Numbered from the stretch's first letter, positions 7,401-16,712 are shown. The stretch: DNA of 64,000 nucleotides from Parvibaculum sp045863935 (GCF_045863935.1 NZ_BTVP01000016.1:1-64000), one strand, 5' to 3'. Notes: generated by a model not told the origin, from the sequence alone. Numbers and translations: made by a program.

Positions 7401-8297
7401 TCAGGCGGTGGCGCCGCGCGCCACGAAGAAGGGGTTGTCGAGCCCGCGCTCGGTCTTGCCGTAGAGAAGCGGTGCGCCATCGAGCTGGGTGACGTTGCCA
7501 CCCGCTGCGAGGAGGACGGCATGTCCCGCGGCCGTGTCCCACTCCATGGTGCGGCCGTGGCGGGGATAAAGATCTGCTTCTCCGGCTGCGACAAGGCAGA
7601 ACTTGAGCGACGACCCCGCCGCCAGAAATTCCTTCACCTTGTAGAGGTTCAGATACTCGTCGGTTTTGGTGTCGCGATGTGTGCGGCTTGCAATGACAAC
7701 GAGGCCGTCTTCGGCGGGCTTGCGCGCCGCAATGGGCTTGGGCGCATTCGGTCCGGCCTTGCCGTCCGAGCTTGGCGTTATCGCCTGTTCGAAAGCGTGC
7801 CCCGCGCCATAGCCGAAAAACATCCGATCCTTTGCGGGGGCGTAGACGACGCCCGCAACCGGCACGCGCTCCTCGATAAGCGCTATGTTGACCGTGAATT
7901 CGCCGTTCTTGTTGATGAATTCCTTGGTGCCGTCCAGCGGGTCGACAAGGAAGAAACGGTGACCGATTTCGGGGATGTGCCCGCCGGCCGCAGCCTCTTC
8001 GGAGACGACCGGTACATCGGGAATGACCTTCCTCAGGCCCTCGAGGATGATCGCTTCGGCATCTCGGTCGGCGGCCGTTACCGGGCTCTTGTCTTCCTTG
8101 TGGATGACCTCGAATTCCGAGTGATAGTGGTCCATGATGGCTGCGCCCGCCACGAGGGCGATCCGCCGCAGTTCCTCAGTGAGCGCGGCTCGGTCGGAAA
8201 TCAGGCTCGTCAAGTCGTCATCCTCTGGAATGTTCGGACCGGATCGGGCAGGGGTGCACAGACCGGCGAAGGCTGGTTTGGCCGCCGGGGCTGGCAT
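7401..8297 (-). CDS. cysQ: 3'(2'),5'-bisphosphate nucleotidase CysQ
   Basis: Mg-dependent phosphatase of the inositol monophosphatase fold, predicted to hydrolyse 3'-phosphoadenosine 5'-phosphate to AMP in sulfate assimilation. Visible motifs: SPVTAADRDAE near 71-81, VVSEE (97-101), the metal-binding DPLDGTKEF (119-127), GSSLKFCLVAAGEADLYPR, and the second metal motif EWDTAAGHAV. Length 298 includes a poorly conserved N-terminal stretch of about 30 residues, so translation may really start at the TTG near 8213. It diverges from chpT. Confidence 0.9.
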   Translation of the reverse strand: MPAPAAKPAFAGLCTPARSGPNIPEDDDLTSLISDRAALTEELRRIALVAGAAIMDHYHSEFEVIHKEDKSPVTAADRDAEAIILEGLRKVIPDVPVVSEEAAAGGHIPEIGHRFFLVDPLDGTKEFINKNGEFTVNIALIEERVPVAGVVYAPAKDRMFFGYGAGHAFEQAITPSSDGKAGPNAPKPIAARKPAEDGLVVIASRTHRDTKTDEYLNLYKVKEFLAAGSSLKFCLVAAGEADLYPRHGRTMEWDTAAGHAVLLAAGGNVTQLDGAPLLYGKTERGLDNPFFVARGATA

Positions 8298-8357
8298 TGA
8301 CGGCGGCGCGATGCTATCAGGCTTTCTAGGCTTTTAGGGGTTCTGGGGCAAATCGAT

Positions 8358-9020
8358 ATGACGGAAACGACAGATGTCTCCGCGTTGGAGCTTGCTGCCT
8401 TGATGTGCAGTCGCGTCTGCCACGACGTGATCAGCCCGGTAGGTGCGATCACGAACGGGCTGGAAGTGCTTGCCGACGACGACGATCCGGAGATGAAGGC
8501 TCACGCGATGGAGCTCATCACCAAAAGCGCAGCCCAGGCATCAGCCAAGCTTCAGTTTGCCCGGCTCTGTTTCGGCGCTGCCGGATCGGCGGGCGCCGAA
8601 CTCGATCTGCAGGATGCGAAGGCGGTTGCCGAGGGGTTGATGATGGGCGAGCGGGCGGCCCTCGCATGGGAAGCCCCGGCGGCGACCATCGGCAAGGACT
8701 ATGTGAAGCTGTTGCTCAATATGGTCCTTATCGGTATGGCGGCGATTCCGCGCGGCGGCGAAGTCGCGGTCACGGTCGAAGGCGAACTGGCGAAGCCGAC
8801 GCTGCGCGTGCGCTCGACCGGCCAGGCGGCGCGGGTGCCCGAGGAAACGGCGAAGTTCCTGGGCGGTCGCGATCCGGACAGGTTCCTCGATGCGCGCGCT
8901 GCCCAGCCTTATTTCACGGGTCTTGTTGCGCGTTCCCTCGGCCTCTCGATCGATGCGCGAATGGAGAATGAGGACTTCGTGATCGAAGCCGCGTTCGCGG
9001 ATGGCGGCGCAGGCGTCTGA
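8358..9020 (+). CDS. chpT: histidine phosphotransferase ChpT
   Basis: ChpT carries phosphate from the hybrid kinase CckA to CtrA and CpdR in the alphaproteobacterial cell-cycle phosphorelay. This 220-residue protein has the phospho-accepting helix SRVCHDVISPVGAITNGLE with His near residue 22, a two-helix dimerisation part, and a degenerate kinase-like C-terminal half. Its position next to ctrA, convergent with a shared terminator, is notable because the two genes are far apart in Caulobacter. CckA is not in this window. Confidence 0.93.
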   Translation: MTETTDVSALELAALMCSRVCHDVISPVGAITNGLEVLADDDDPEMKAHAMELITKSAAQASAKLQFARLCFGAAGSAGAELDLQDAKAVAEGLMMGERAALAWEAPAATIGKDYVKLLLNMVLIGMAAIPRGGEVAVTVEGELAKPTLRVRSTGQAARVPEETAKFLGGRDPDRFLDARAAQPYFTGLVARSLGLSIDARMENEDFVIEAAFADGGAGV

Positions 9021-9042
9021 CGACGCGCACGAAGCGGCAATG

Positions 9043-9071
9043 AAAAAGGGCGCCTCAACGGGCGCCCTTTT
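9043..9071. terminator. bidirectional terminator between chpT and ctrA
   Basis: AAAAAGGGCGCC, loop TCAAC, GGGCGCCCTTTT: A and T runs flank the GC stem, so it can end transcription of both convergent genes. Confidence 0.85.
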
Positions 9072-9094
9072 GCATTGGATTCAATCGTATTCGG

Positions 9095-9802
9095 TCAGGC
9101 GGAAGCCTTGGCGGGCATGCTGCCTTCCGACGGGTCGCGCAACACGTAGCCGCGTCCCCAGACGGTTTCGATATAGTGGTCGCCACCTGTCGATGCCGCG
9201 AGCTTCTTGCGCAGCTTGCAGATGAAGACGTCGATGATCTTGAGTTCCGGCTCGTCCATGCCGCCATAGAGATGGTTGAGGAACATCTCCTTCGTCAGCG
9301 TCGTGCCCTTGCGGAGCGAGAGCAGCTCCAGCATCTGATATTCCTTGCCCGTCAGATGAACCCGGTTGCCCTCAACCTCGACCGTCTTGGTGTCGAGATT
9401 GACCGTGAGCTTGCCCGTGTTGATGACCGACTGGGAATGACCCTTGGAGCGGCGGACAACGGCGTGAATGCGGGCGACGAGCTCGTCTTTGTGGAAGGGC
9501 TTCGTCATGTAGTCGTCGGCACCGAAGCCAAGGCCACGGACCTTGTTCTCGATACCGGCGAGGCCGGAGAGAATGAGGATGGGGGTGGTGATCTTGCCGA
9601 CCCGCAGCGACTTCAGAACGTCATAACCGCTCATGTCAGGCAGGTTCAGGTCGAGCAGGATGATGTCGTAATCGTAAAGCTTACCGAGATCGACCCCTTC
9701 TTCACCGAGGTCGGTGGTGTACACATTGAAACCATCCGACTTGAGCATCAGCTCGATGCTCTGCGCTGTCGCGCTGTCGTCTTCGATGAGCAGAACTCTC
9801 AT
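9095..9802 (-). CDS. ctrA: cell-cycle response regulator CtrA
   Basis: OmpR-type regulator of 235 residues: receiver domain (MRVLLIEDDSA; phospho-Asp in IILLDLNLPDMSG near residue 51; Lys in DDYMTKPFHKDE) and winged-helix DNA-binding domain (TGKEYQMLELLSLRKG, YIETVWGRGYVLRDP). CtrA blocks replication initiation and activates flagellar, pilus and division genes. Met at 9802 matches the family N-terminus, giving an untranslated leader inside the longer frame. The protein ends KASA; Caulobacter CtrA ends Ala-Ala, which ClpXP recognises. Upstream TTAACC repeats suggest autoregulation. Confidence 0.97.
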   Translation of the reverse strand: MRVLLIEDDSATAQSIELMLKSDGFNVYTTDLGEEGVDLGKLYDYDIILLDLNLPDMSGYDVLKSLRVGKITTPILILSGLAGIENKVRGLGFGADDYMTKPFHKDELVARIHAVVRRSKGHSQSVINTGKLTVNLDTKTVEVEGNRVHLTGKEYQMLELLSLRKGTTLTKEMFLNHLYGGMDEPELKIIDVFICKLRKKLAASTGGDHYIETVWGRGYVLRDPSEGSMPAKASA

Positions 9803-9850
9803 TGGTCCCCCTCTCGGCGATGCGTTAATGCCCTCAATCGCCGACGGTTT

Positions 9851-9899
9851 GGTTAATCCATATTTCGGACCATAAGGCGATTTGGTTAACAAAGGTTAA
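9851..9899 (-). promoter_or_regulatory. CtrA half-site cluster upstream of ctrA
   Basis: On the minus strand three TTAACC half-sites occur (9899-9894, 9889-9884 and 9856-9851); the first two are one helical turn (10 bp) apart. CtrA binds TTAA-N7-TTAA and TTAACC-type half-sites, so autoregulation is likely. The 6-nt spacer here is one shorter than the Caulobacter consensus. Confidence 0.6.
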
Positions 9900-10054
9900 T
9901 CGGAATGAAAAAATTTAGAAAAATTTACAGGTCGTTCCCTAAGTCGCTGCCCTGACTCATTTTTCCAGAATCGGGACACGGAAAAGCGCGCCGATGCGGC
10001 TGTTTTCGGCGCGAGCCTTCCGTCCGCATCGGCTGACATTTCCCCATTTCAGGG

Positions 10055-10069
10055 TTTACGCCGTCTTAA
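10055..10069 (+). promoter_or_regulatory. CtrA-like box upstream of fliI
   Basis: TTTA-N7-TTAA, one mismatch from TTAA-N7-TTAA, about 100 nt before the fliI start. The 9803-10168 intergenic region otherwise holds the ctrA leader, the TTAACC cluster and A/T-rich sequence near 9905-9930; no other gene was seen. Confidence 0.45.
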
Positions 10070-10168
10070 AGTCTTCGCGTCAGACTGCACGTATAGGAAA
10101 GGCGGGGAAGGGTTTCCCCATAATCCAATGGCAGGCGGACATCCCGCAGTAGAAGAGGCCCGAAGCCA

Positions 10169-11506
10169 GTGCAGGCATTGTTGGCGGAAATAGGCGCGCT
10201 TGCCGAGGTGAAGCATTACGGGCGCGTCGTCAGCATTCAAGGACTGATGGTCGAGGTCGCCGGACCGCTCCACGCCATGGGCGTCGGTAGCCGCCTCGTG
10301 GTTTATACCCGCGCGGGAGAAGAAGTGATCTGCGAGGTTGTCGGCTTCAGAGACAACCGGGCGCTCTGTCTTCCGTTCGGTGCGCTTTCGGGCATCGGTG
10401 TCGGCTGCAAGGCCGTCCTTTCGTCCGAAGAGCCGCATGTTTACCCTTCGAATGCATGGCTCGGCCGCGTCGTGAATGCGATGGGTGAGCCGATCGACGG
10501 CAAGGGACCGATCGCACAGGGGGCAATGCCCTATCTCTTGCGGAATATGCCGCCGGCCGCCCATACGCGTCAGCGCGTGCGCGGCAAGGTGGATCTGGGC
10601 GTTCGCGCGCTCAACACCTTTACCACCTGCTGCCGCGGCCAGCGTATGGGCATTTTCGCGGGCTCGGGCGTTGGCAAGTCGGTGCTGCTGTCGATGCTGG
10701 CGCGAAACACGGCATGCGACGTGTCCGTCATTGGCCTTATCGGCGAACGCGGCCGCGAGGTGCAGGAATTCATCGAGGACGATCTTGGGCTCGAGGGGCT
10801 CGCGCGCTCGGTCGTCGTCGTTGCGACATCCGACGAGCCGGCGCTGATGCGCCGCCAGGCAGCCTATCTGACGCTGAGCCTTGCCGAATATTTCCGCGAT
10901 CTCGACAAGAATGTGCTTTGCATGATGGACAGCGTGACGCGCTTTGCCATTGCGCAGCGTGAGATCGGCCTTTCCACAGGTGAGCCGCCGACGAGCAAGG
11001 GTTATACGCCGACCGTCTTCGCCGAGCTGCCGAAGCTTCTCGAAAGGGCCGGGCCGGGCACCGGCGTTGGCAGCATCACGGGGCTCTTCACGGTGCTGGT
11101 CGATGGCGACGATCACAATGAGCCGGTGGCCGACGCTGTCCGCTCGATCCTCGACGGCCATATCGTGATGGAGCGCGCGATTGCCGAGCGGGGCCGCTAT
11201 CCCGCCGTGAATGTGCTCAAATCCATTTCCCGGACGATGCCGGATTGCAATGCGCCAGAGGAAAACGATCTCATTCGCCGTGCCAAGGCGTTGATGGCGA
11301 CCTATGACGACATGGAGGAGCTGATCCGGCTTGGCGCTTACCGCCCCGGCTCTGATCCGCAGGTCGATGAGGCGATCCATTACCAGCCTGCGCTCGATGC
11401 CTTTCTTGCGCAGCGCAAGGACGAATCCTGCACTCTCGCCGACGGCTATGCGGCGCTGGCGGAGATACTTCGCGCCGGCCCCGAGACTTTCAAGGAGACT
11501 GAGTGA
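10169..11506 (+). CDS. fliI: flagellum-specific ATPase FliI
   Basis: Cytoplasmic ATPase that powers export of flagellar subunits through the type III apparatus. In 445 residues: N-terminal beta barrel, Walker A AGSGVGKS (164-171), IGLIGERGREVQEF, Walker B region NVLCMMDSVTRFA, and the F1-like TKGYTPTVFAELP-type segment (seen as SKGYTPTVFAELPKLLER). Starts with GTG at 10169. The stop overlaps the fliJ ATG by one base. It is transcribed opposite to the fliF-flhA block and may be controlled by the CtrA-like box at 10055. Confidence 0.97.
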   Translation: MQALLAEIGALAEVKHYGRVVSIQGLMVEVAGPLHAMGVGSRLVVYTRAGEEVICEVVGFRDNRALCLPFGALSGIGVGCKAVLSSEEPHVYPSNAWLGRVVNAMGEPIDGKGPIAQGAMPYLLRNMPPAAHTRQRVRGKVDLGVRALNTFTTCCRGQRMGIFAGSGVGKSVLLSMLARNTACDVSVIGLIGERGREVQEFIEDDLGLEGLARSVVVVATSDEPALMRRQAAYLTLSLAEYFRDLDKNVLCMMDSVTRFAIAQREIGLSTGEPPTSKGYTPTVFAELPKLLERAGPGTGVGSITGLFTVLVDGDDHNEPVADAVRSILDGHIVMERAIAERGRYPAVNVLKSISRTMPDCNAPEENDLIRRAKALMATYDDMEELIRLGAYRPGSDPQVDEAIHYQPALDAFLAQRKDESCTLADGYAALAEILRAGPETFKETE

Positions 11507-11916
11507 TGCGGAACCGCGAATCCCTCATCCGCCTTCACAAGTTCCAGGTCGACGAAAAGCGGCGCAAGGTGACCGAGCTCGAGCTCATGCTGGCGGAGTT
11601 CCGGCAACGCGAAAGCGATCTGGAAGCGCAGGTTGAGGAGGAACAGCGCAAGGCTGGAATCTCCGATGTCGCCCATTTTGCCTATCCGATGTTCGCGAAG
11701 TCGGTGATCCGGCGCCGGGAGAATATCCTCGAATCGATCGAGGGAATCGGGCGCCAGCTTGAAACCGCGAAAGAGGAACTGGCAGGTGCGTTCCGTGAAC
11801 TCAAGAAATATGAGCTGCTCGAAGGCAGCCGGAAGCGGAAGATTCGCAAGGAAACGATGCGGGTCGAGCAGGCTGAGCTTGACGAAATCGCACTGACGAT
11901 TCACCGCAGACACTAA
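11506..11916 (+). CDS. fliJ: flagellar export chaperone FliJ-like protein
   Basis: Coiled-coil protein of 136 residues, rich in Glu, Arg and Lys (LIRLHKFQVDEKRRKVTELE, then long heptad stretches to about 125). FliJ is the stalk-like partner of FliI and escort of export chaperones. Sequence conservation in this family is low, but length, coiled coil and the TGATG overlap with fliI make the call firm. The ATG at 11506 is preferred over the GTG at 11503. Confidence 0.88.
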   Translation: MRNRESLIRLHKFQVDEKRRKVTELELMLAEFRQRESDLEAQVEEEQRKAGISDVAHFAYPMFAKSVIRRRENILESIEGIGRQLETAKEELAGAFRELKKYELLEGSRKRKIRKETMRVEQAELDEIALTIHRRH

Positions 11917-11994
11917 GCTTGTCAAAACGGGTTTCCGCCGCTTGCCGGTGCGCGCTAAGGTAACCGCGAATGCAACAAATCGCGGTCAACACCC

Positions 11995-12480
11995 ATGCCC
12001 TCCTTCGACATCGTGTCCAAAACCGATCTCGCCGAGATCGACAACGCGCTCCAGAACGTGGCGCGCGAAATCAGCCAGCGCTACGATTTCAAGGGTTCGA
12101 ACTGCTCCGTCGAACGCAAGGAACATGAGCTGACCATTCTTGCCGATGACGATTTGAAGCTGAAGCAGATGCACGAGCTTCTGCAGGGGCACCTCGCGCG
12201 GCGCCAGATCGAATCCGCCATTCTCGACTACAAGGAGCAGGAAAAGGCGGCGGGCCAGAGCGTGCGCCAGAAGGTCGCCATCCGCGAGGGCGTCGACAAG
12301 GAGCTGGCCAAGCGCATCGTGAAGGACATCAAGGGATCGGGCCTGAAGGTGCAGGTTGCCATTCAAGGCGATGAGCTTCGCGTCACCGGCAAGAAGCGGG
12401 ACGACCTCCAGGCCGCGATCCAGTTCGTGAAGGGGCTGAAGATCGAGCAACCCCTCCAGTATGAAAACTTCCGCGATTAG
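11995..12480 (+). CDS. yajQ: YajQ family nucleotide-binding protein
   Basis: Protein of 161 residues with the family start MPSFDIVSKTDLAEIDNA and duplicated ferredoxin-like halves (SQRYDFKGSNCSVE, QVAIQGDELRVTGKKRDDLQ), ending ENFRD. YajQ proteins bind nucleotides, and a Xanthomonas member binds cyclic di-GMP and controls transcription; whether that holds here is unknown. The stop codon overlaps the end of the convergent gene at 12477. Confidence 0.95.
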   Translation: MPSFDIVSKTDLAEIDNALQNVAREISQRYDFKGSNCSVERKEHELTILADDDLKLKQMHELLQGHLARRQIESAILDYKEQEKAAGQSVRQKVAIREGVDKELAKRIVKDIKGSGLKVQVAIQGDELRVTGKKRDDLQAAIQFVKGLKIEQPLQYENFRD

Positions 12481-12800
12481 CCGCGGAAGAACAGGCGCCG
12501 GACGAGATAGACCAGGCTGATCGCGATCAGATAGCCGACGAAGCGGATCGCGACGAGCTTGAGCACGTCGAGATCGAGATAATCCGGCAGTGGATTGGCG
12601 GCACCTGCATAGAAGTTGCGACCGACATTCACGAGCTCGTGGACGACCGTCGCGCCCAGCGAATAAACCAATATGCGGTTGTACCGGCTCATGAGTACGG
12701 CCGCGATCAGCGCGATCACCAGGCCCTGAATCGAATTGACGGTGTCAAAGCCCATACGAGCCCATGCGAGAGCTTCGTTCAGATAGTTCGAGAAATCCAT
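12477..12800 (-). CDS. small membrane protein of unknown function
   Basis: Hydrophobic protein of 107 residues with about three transmembrane segments (IQGLVIALIAAVLM, ILVYSLGATVVHELV, IRFVGYLIAISLVYLV) and a basic C-terminus (RRLFFRG). Met at 12800 (MDFSNYLNEALAW) is the likely start. No family recognised. It converges on yajQ with a short overlap. Confidence 0.7.
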   Translation of the reverse strand: MDFSNYLNEALAWARMGFDTVNSIQGLVIALIAAVLMSRYNRILVYSLGATVVHELVNVGRNFYAGAANPLPDYLDLDVLKLVAIRFVGYLIAISLVYLVRRLFFRG

Positions 12801-13098
12801 ATTGTCCCCCTCAAGCGTTACCGGACAGGAGAACCCCTCTCCCGGCACGACGGACCGCCCAGCCACCACGCAGGCGCATTCCGTCGAAGTGCCGGGAGAG
12901 CCTATCCCAAAATGAGACGAGGTCTAGCGATTTACGCAGCGAAAACCTCCGCCTGCGTCGCAAAATCGTCATCCATGCATGCGCCGTTGCGTCCGTCAGG
13001 TACAGGGAGCCTGGCAAAACGGGACGGGAACCGGGACACCGGGTGGTTAATGCGGTGCGCGAACCACGAGTGATGCTTCTCCGTCTCGGCCCCCTTCG
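12801..13098. other. intergenic region, no gene recognised
   Basis: About 300 nt between a small membrane protein gene and the end of flhA, both on the minus strand. No convincing ORF, RNA fold or terminator was seen; it presumably carries the promoter of the downstream membrane protein gene. Confidence 0.5.
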
Positions 13099-15234
13099 TC
13101 ACACGTTACCAACGGTTCTCAGCCGGATGCGGGGGTGGATTTCGTTCTGCGACATGACGAATGTCTGCGGGCGGAAGCGCTCGATAATGGAGCGTACATA
13201 AGGCCGGATGCCGGGACTGGTGAGCAGAACCGGCACCTCTCCGGCGCGCGCAGCCTCCTCGAAGCGATCGCGCATGGATGCGATGAACTCCTGCAGCACC
13301 GACGGCTGCATGGCGAGCTGCTTTTCTTCGCCCTGTCCGACGAGCGACTCCACGAATGCCTGTTCCCAGCGCGGCGACAGCGTGACGAGCGGCAGGGCGT
13401 TGTCTCCGTCCATATGCGCGGCGCATATCTGACGGGCAAGGCGCGCACGGACATGCTCTGTGATAAGCGTGAGGCTCTGCGTGTGGCCGACCGCTTCCGC
13501 AATGCCTTCCATGATCGTTGGCAGGTCGCGGATCGAGATGCGCTCGGTAAGCAGCGTCTGCAGTACACGCTGGATGCCCGTAATCGTTATCTGCGAGGGG
13601 ACGAGATCGTCGACGAGCTTCTTGTGCTCCTTGCCCAGTTCGTCGAGCAGCTTCTGCACCTCCGCATAGGAGAGAAGGTCGGCCATATTGTCCTTGATGA
13701 TCTCGGTGAGATGCGTCGTGAGCACCGTCGGAGGATCGACCACCGTGTAGCCGCGGAAGGACGCTTCCTCGCGCAAGCCTTCGTCGATCCAGGTCGCGGG
13801 CAGCCCGAACGCCGGCTCCGTCGTGTGGAGACCGGGGAGCTGGATCTGACCGCCATGCGGATCCATTACGAGAAGCTGACCGACATATACGTCGCCTCGG
13901 CCGGATTCGACTTCCTTCACGCGGATGACATAGCTGTTCGCCTCGATCTGGACATTGTCCAGGATGCGGACGGAAGGCATGACGAAGCCCATGTCGCTCG
14001 CGATCTGTCGGCGCAAGGCCTTGATCTGGTCGGTGAGCTTCTGATGGTCCTTGCCGTTGATGAGCGGCAGCAACGCGTATCCGATCTCGAGGCGCAGCTC
14101 ATCCATCTTGAGCGCGGTGCTGATCGGTTCCTCGGCCACCGGCTTTGCTTCCGCTTCCTGAGCCTCGGCAAGGTCGGCATCGTCCTGGCGCTTCTTGCGC
14201 GTCTTCGTCAGATAGAAGGCGAGGCCGCCGGATGCCCCGGCGAGCAGAAGGAAGGGGATTGCGGGAAGACCCGGCAGAAGCGCCATAGTGCCCATCACGA
14301 AGGAGGACATGCCCAGCGCTTGCGGGTAGCCCGAAAGCTGATCGAAGAGGGCTTCGTCGGCGGCACCCTCGACGCCCGCCTTCGAGACAAGGAGGCCTGC
14401 GGCGGTCGAGACGATGAGGGCGGGAATCTGGCTTACGAGGCCATCGCCGACCGTGAGCAGCGTGTAGGTTTGGGCTGCGTCGCCGAAGCTCATGCTGTTC
14501 TGGGCGACACCGATCACGATGCCGCCGACTACGTTGATGAACGTGATGAGAAGGCCTGCGATCGCGTCGCCGCGAACGAACTTCGATGCGCCGTCCATGG
14601 CGCCGAAGAAGGAGCTTTCGTTTTCCAGGTTCGTGCGGCGTTCGCGCGCCTGCTTCTCGTCGATGAGGCCGGCGGCGAGGTCGGCGTCGATCGCCATCTG
14701 TTTGCCGGGCATGGCGTCGAGCGTGAACCGCGCCGCGACCTCCGCGATGCGGCCCGAACCCTTGGTGATGACGACGAAATTCACGATGACAAGGATCGCA
14801 AAGACGATGACGCCGATGACGAAGTTGCCCTGCATCACGAAATTGCCGAAGGCCTCGATGACCTTGCCGGCGCTGCCGGTGCCTTCGTGCCCCTGGCCGA
14901 GGATGAGGCGCGTGGAGGCGAGATTCAGCGCGAGGCGCAACATCGTCGCAATGAGAAGGACAGTCGGAAAGGCACTGAATTCGAGCGGCTTCTGGATGAA
15001 AAGCGCCGTCATCAGCACGAGCACGGAGAAGGTGATCGAAATGGCGAGCGAGAAGTCGAGCAGGAAGGCAGGCAAGGGCAGGATGAGCACGACGATGATC
15101 GCCATGACACCAAACGCGAGGGCGAGATCGCCGCGCTTGGCAAGATCGGCAATCAGGCTACGTGGCGTCATCCCCGAGATGCCGAGACTGCCGAGCATTC
15201 CTTTTGCCGGCGCGGCGCTGCTTGCATCACTCAT
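13099..15234 (-). CDS. flhA: flagellar export gate protein FlhA
   Basis: Inner-membrane core of the flagellar type III export gate, 711 residues. About eight transmembrane helices occupy residues 38-335; the FHIPEP signature region is seen as LLIATMLRLALNLASTRLIL and the cytoplasmic-loop RFTLDAMPGKQMAIDADL. The C-terminal half is the soluble substrate/chaperone-docking domain (SEVQKLLDELGKEHKKL-like segment, TERISIRDLPTIMEGIAEA). Last gene of the fliF-fliG-fliH-fliN-flbD-flhA run, 50 nt after flbD. Confidence 0.98.
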   Translation of the reverse strand: MSDASSAAPAKGMLGSLGISGMTPRSLIADLAKRGDLALAFGVMAIIVVLILPLPAFLLDFSLAISITFSVLVLMTALFIQKPLEFSAFPTVLLIATMLRLALNLASTRLILGQGHEGTGSAGKVIEAFGNFVMQGNFVIGVIVFAILVIVNFVVITKGSGRIAEVAARFTLDAMPGKQMAIDADLAAGLIDEKQARERRTNLENESSFFGAMDGASKFVRGDAIAGLLITFINVVGGIVIGVAQNSMSFGDAAQTYTLLTVGDGLVSQIPALIVSTAAGLLVSKAGVEGAADEALFDQLSGYPQALGMSSFVMGTMALLPGLPAIPFLLLAGASGGLAFYLTKTRKKRQDDADLAEAQEAEAKPVAEEPISTALKMDELRLEIGYALLPLINGKDHQKLTDQIKALRRQIASDMGFVMPSVRILDNVQIEANSYVIRVKEVESGRGDVYVGQLLVMDPHGGQIQLPGLHTTEPAFGLPATWIDEGLREEASFRGYTVVDPPTVLTTHLTEIIKDNMADLLSYAEVQKLLDELGKEHKKLVDDLVPSQITITGIQRVLQTLLTERISIRDLPTIMEGIAEAVGHTQSLTLITEHVRARLARQICAAHMDGDNALPLVTLSPRWEQAFVESLVGQGEEKQLAMQPSVLQEFIASMRDRFEEAARAGEVPVLLTSPGIRPYVRSIIERFRPQTFVMSQNEIHPRIRLRTVGNV

Positions 15235-15284
15235 TCATTGAATCCCTGGAACTGCGTTCCTGAAAAGGCGTGGGGTCTGAGAAG

Positions 15285-16652
15285 TCAGCCGAACTGGGGA
15301 CGGGCTTCGCCGGGCGTCGGAATCTGGATGCCCTGCTCGCCGTATTCCTTGAGTTTGTTCCGCAGGGTGCGGATCGAGATCCCAAGGATGTTGGCGGCGT
15401 GAGTCCGGTTGCCGAAGCAATGGTCGAGCGTCTGGAGAATGAGGTCCTGCTCCACTTCCGCGACCGTTTTGCCGACGAAGGCGCGGGAGGCAGCATCGGC
15501 CGCCGCTGCTGCTTTCTGTGCGACACCGCTGAGAGGCGTGTCGTCGAGCCGCGTTCCGTCCGGCAGACGGATCGCATCGACATCGATCTCGGCAGCAGTG
15601 GAAAGAAGCACGGCACGGTGCATGGTGTTTTCGAGTTCGCGCACATTTCCCGACCAGCGATGCTGACCAAGGAAGCGCCGAGCCTCCGCCGAAATCGTCT
15701 TCTGGGCGAGGCCGTTCTGCTTTGCGTAGCGAGCCGCGAAATGGTCCGCCAGCGCCACAATGTCGGCCGGCCGCTCCCGCAGAGGCGGAAGCTGGAGATT
15801 GACGACATTCAGACGGTAGAAGAGGTCCTCACGGAAACGCCCGGCGCGGGCTTCGGCCTGCAGGTCCCGGTTCGAGGTCGCGATGATGCGGATGTTGACC
15901 TTGACGGGCGTCTTGCCGCCGACGCGATCGATCTCGCGCTCCTGGATGGCGCGAAGCAGTTTTGCCTGGAGGCGTATGTCCATCTCGCTGATTTCGTCGA
16001 GCAGCAGCGTACCGCCATCGGCTTCCTCGAACTTGCCGATACGTCGGGCGACCGCGCCTGTGAATGCGCCTTTCTCATGGCCGAAAAGTTCGGACTCCAG
16101 CAGATTTTCCGGAATGGCGGCGCAGTTCACCGAGATGAACGGCTTGTCACGGCGAAGCGAGCGGCTGTGAACGTAATGCGCGATGACTTCCTTGCCCGTG
16201 CCGGACTCGCCCGTGATGAGGATCGACGCCTCGGAAGGGGCAACCTGGTCCGCAAGCTTCACGACCGAAGCCATTTTCTGGTCCTGGAAGACGAGAGCGT
16301 GGCTTTCCTCGGCGACGGCCGAGAGCACAGCAGCGATGAGATCTGCGTCGGGCGGCAGCGGAATGTATTCCTTCGCGCCAGCCCGGATGGCGTTCACCGC
16401 GGCGCGGGCGTTTGTTTCGACGCCGCATGCGACAACGGGGATGCAGATGTGCTCAGCCTGAAGCCGGGTGATGAGGTCCTCGATGTCCATGGCGACATCG
16501 ACCATCATCAGATCGGCGCCGCGCCCCGTGCGCAGTGTCTCGATCGCCTGGTCGACGGTCTCCGTATGGGTCACCTTGGCGCCCTTCGCCATCGCCATTT
16601 TCGTGGCGGTGGAGAGCTGTCCGTTCAGGGTTCCGACGATCAGAAGGCGCAT
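15285..16652 (-). CDS. flbD: sigma-54-dependent flagellar activator FlbD
   Basis: Enhancer-binding protein of 455 residues: degenerate receiver (about 1-115; starts MRLLIVGTLNGQ and lacks the usual acidic pair, though an Asp remains in MMVDVAMD), AAA+ domain with Walker A GESGTGKE, GAFTGA loop contacting sigma-54, DEISEMD Walker B, and a C-terminal Fis-type helix-turn-helix (ANILGISIRTLRNKLKEYG). In Caulobacter FlbD activates late flagellar operons. The matching sigma-54 promoter before fliK (23469) is a likely target. Confidence 0.95.
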   Translation of the reverse strand: MRLLIVGTLNGQLSTATKMAMAKGAKVTHTETVDQAIETLRTGRGADLMMVDVAMDIEDLITRLQAEHICIPVVACGVETNARAAVNAIRAGAKEYIPLPPDADLIAAVLSAVAEESHALVFQDQKMASVVKLADQVAPSEASILITGESGTGKEVIAHYVHSRSLRRDKPFISVNCAAIPENLLESELFGHEKGAFTGAVARRIGKFEEADGGTLLLDEISEMDIRLQAKLLRAIQEREIDRVGGKTPVKVNIRIIATSNRDLQAEARAGRFREDLFYRLNVVNLQLPPLRERPADIVALADHFAARYAKQNGLAQKTISAEARRFLGQHRWSGNVRELENTMHRAVLLSTAAEIDVDAIRLPDGTRLDDTPLSGVAQKAAAAADAASRAFVGKTVAEVEQDLILQTLDHCFGNRTHAANILGISIRTLRNKLKEYGEQGIQIPTPGEARPQFG

Positions 16653-16712
16653 GTGCGGCTCCTCTACTTTCTTTATCTCAGATTCAATTTACTGGTTCAG
16701 AGCGATCCGGCT

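Noticed and set aside
13135..15402. 755-codon open frame antisense to flhA
   Set aside because: Codon pattern and lack of any family are explained by the high GC of the real flhA on the other strand.
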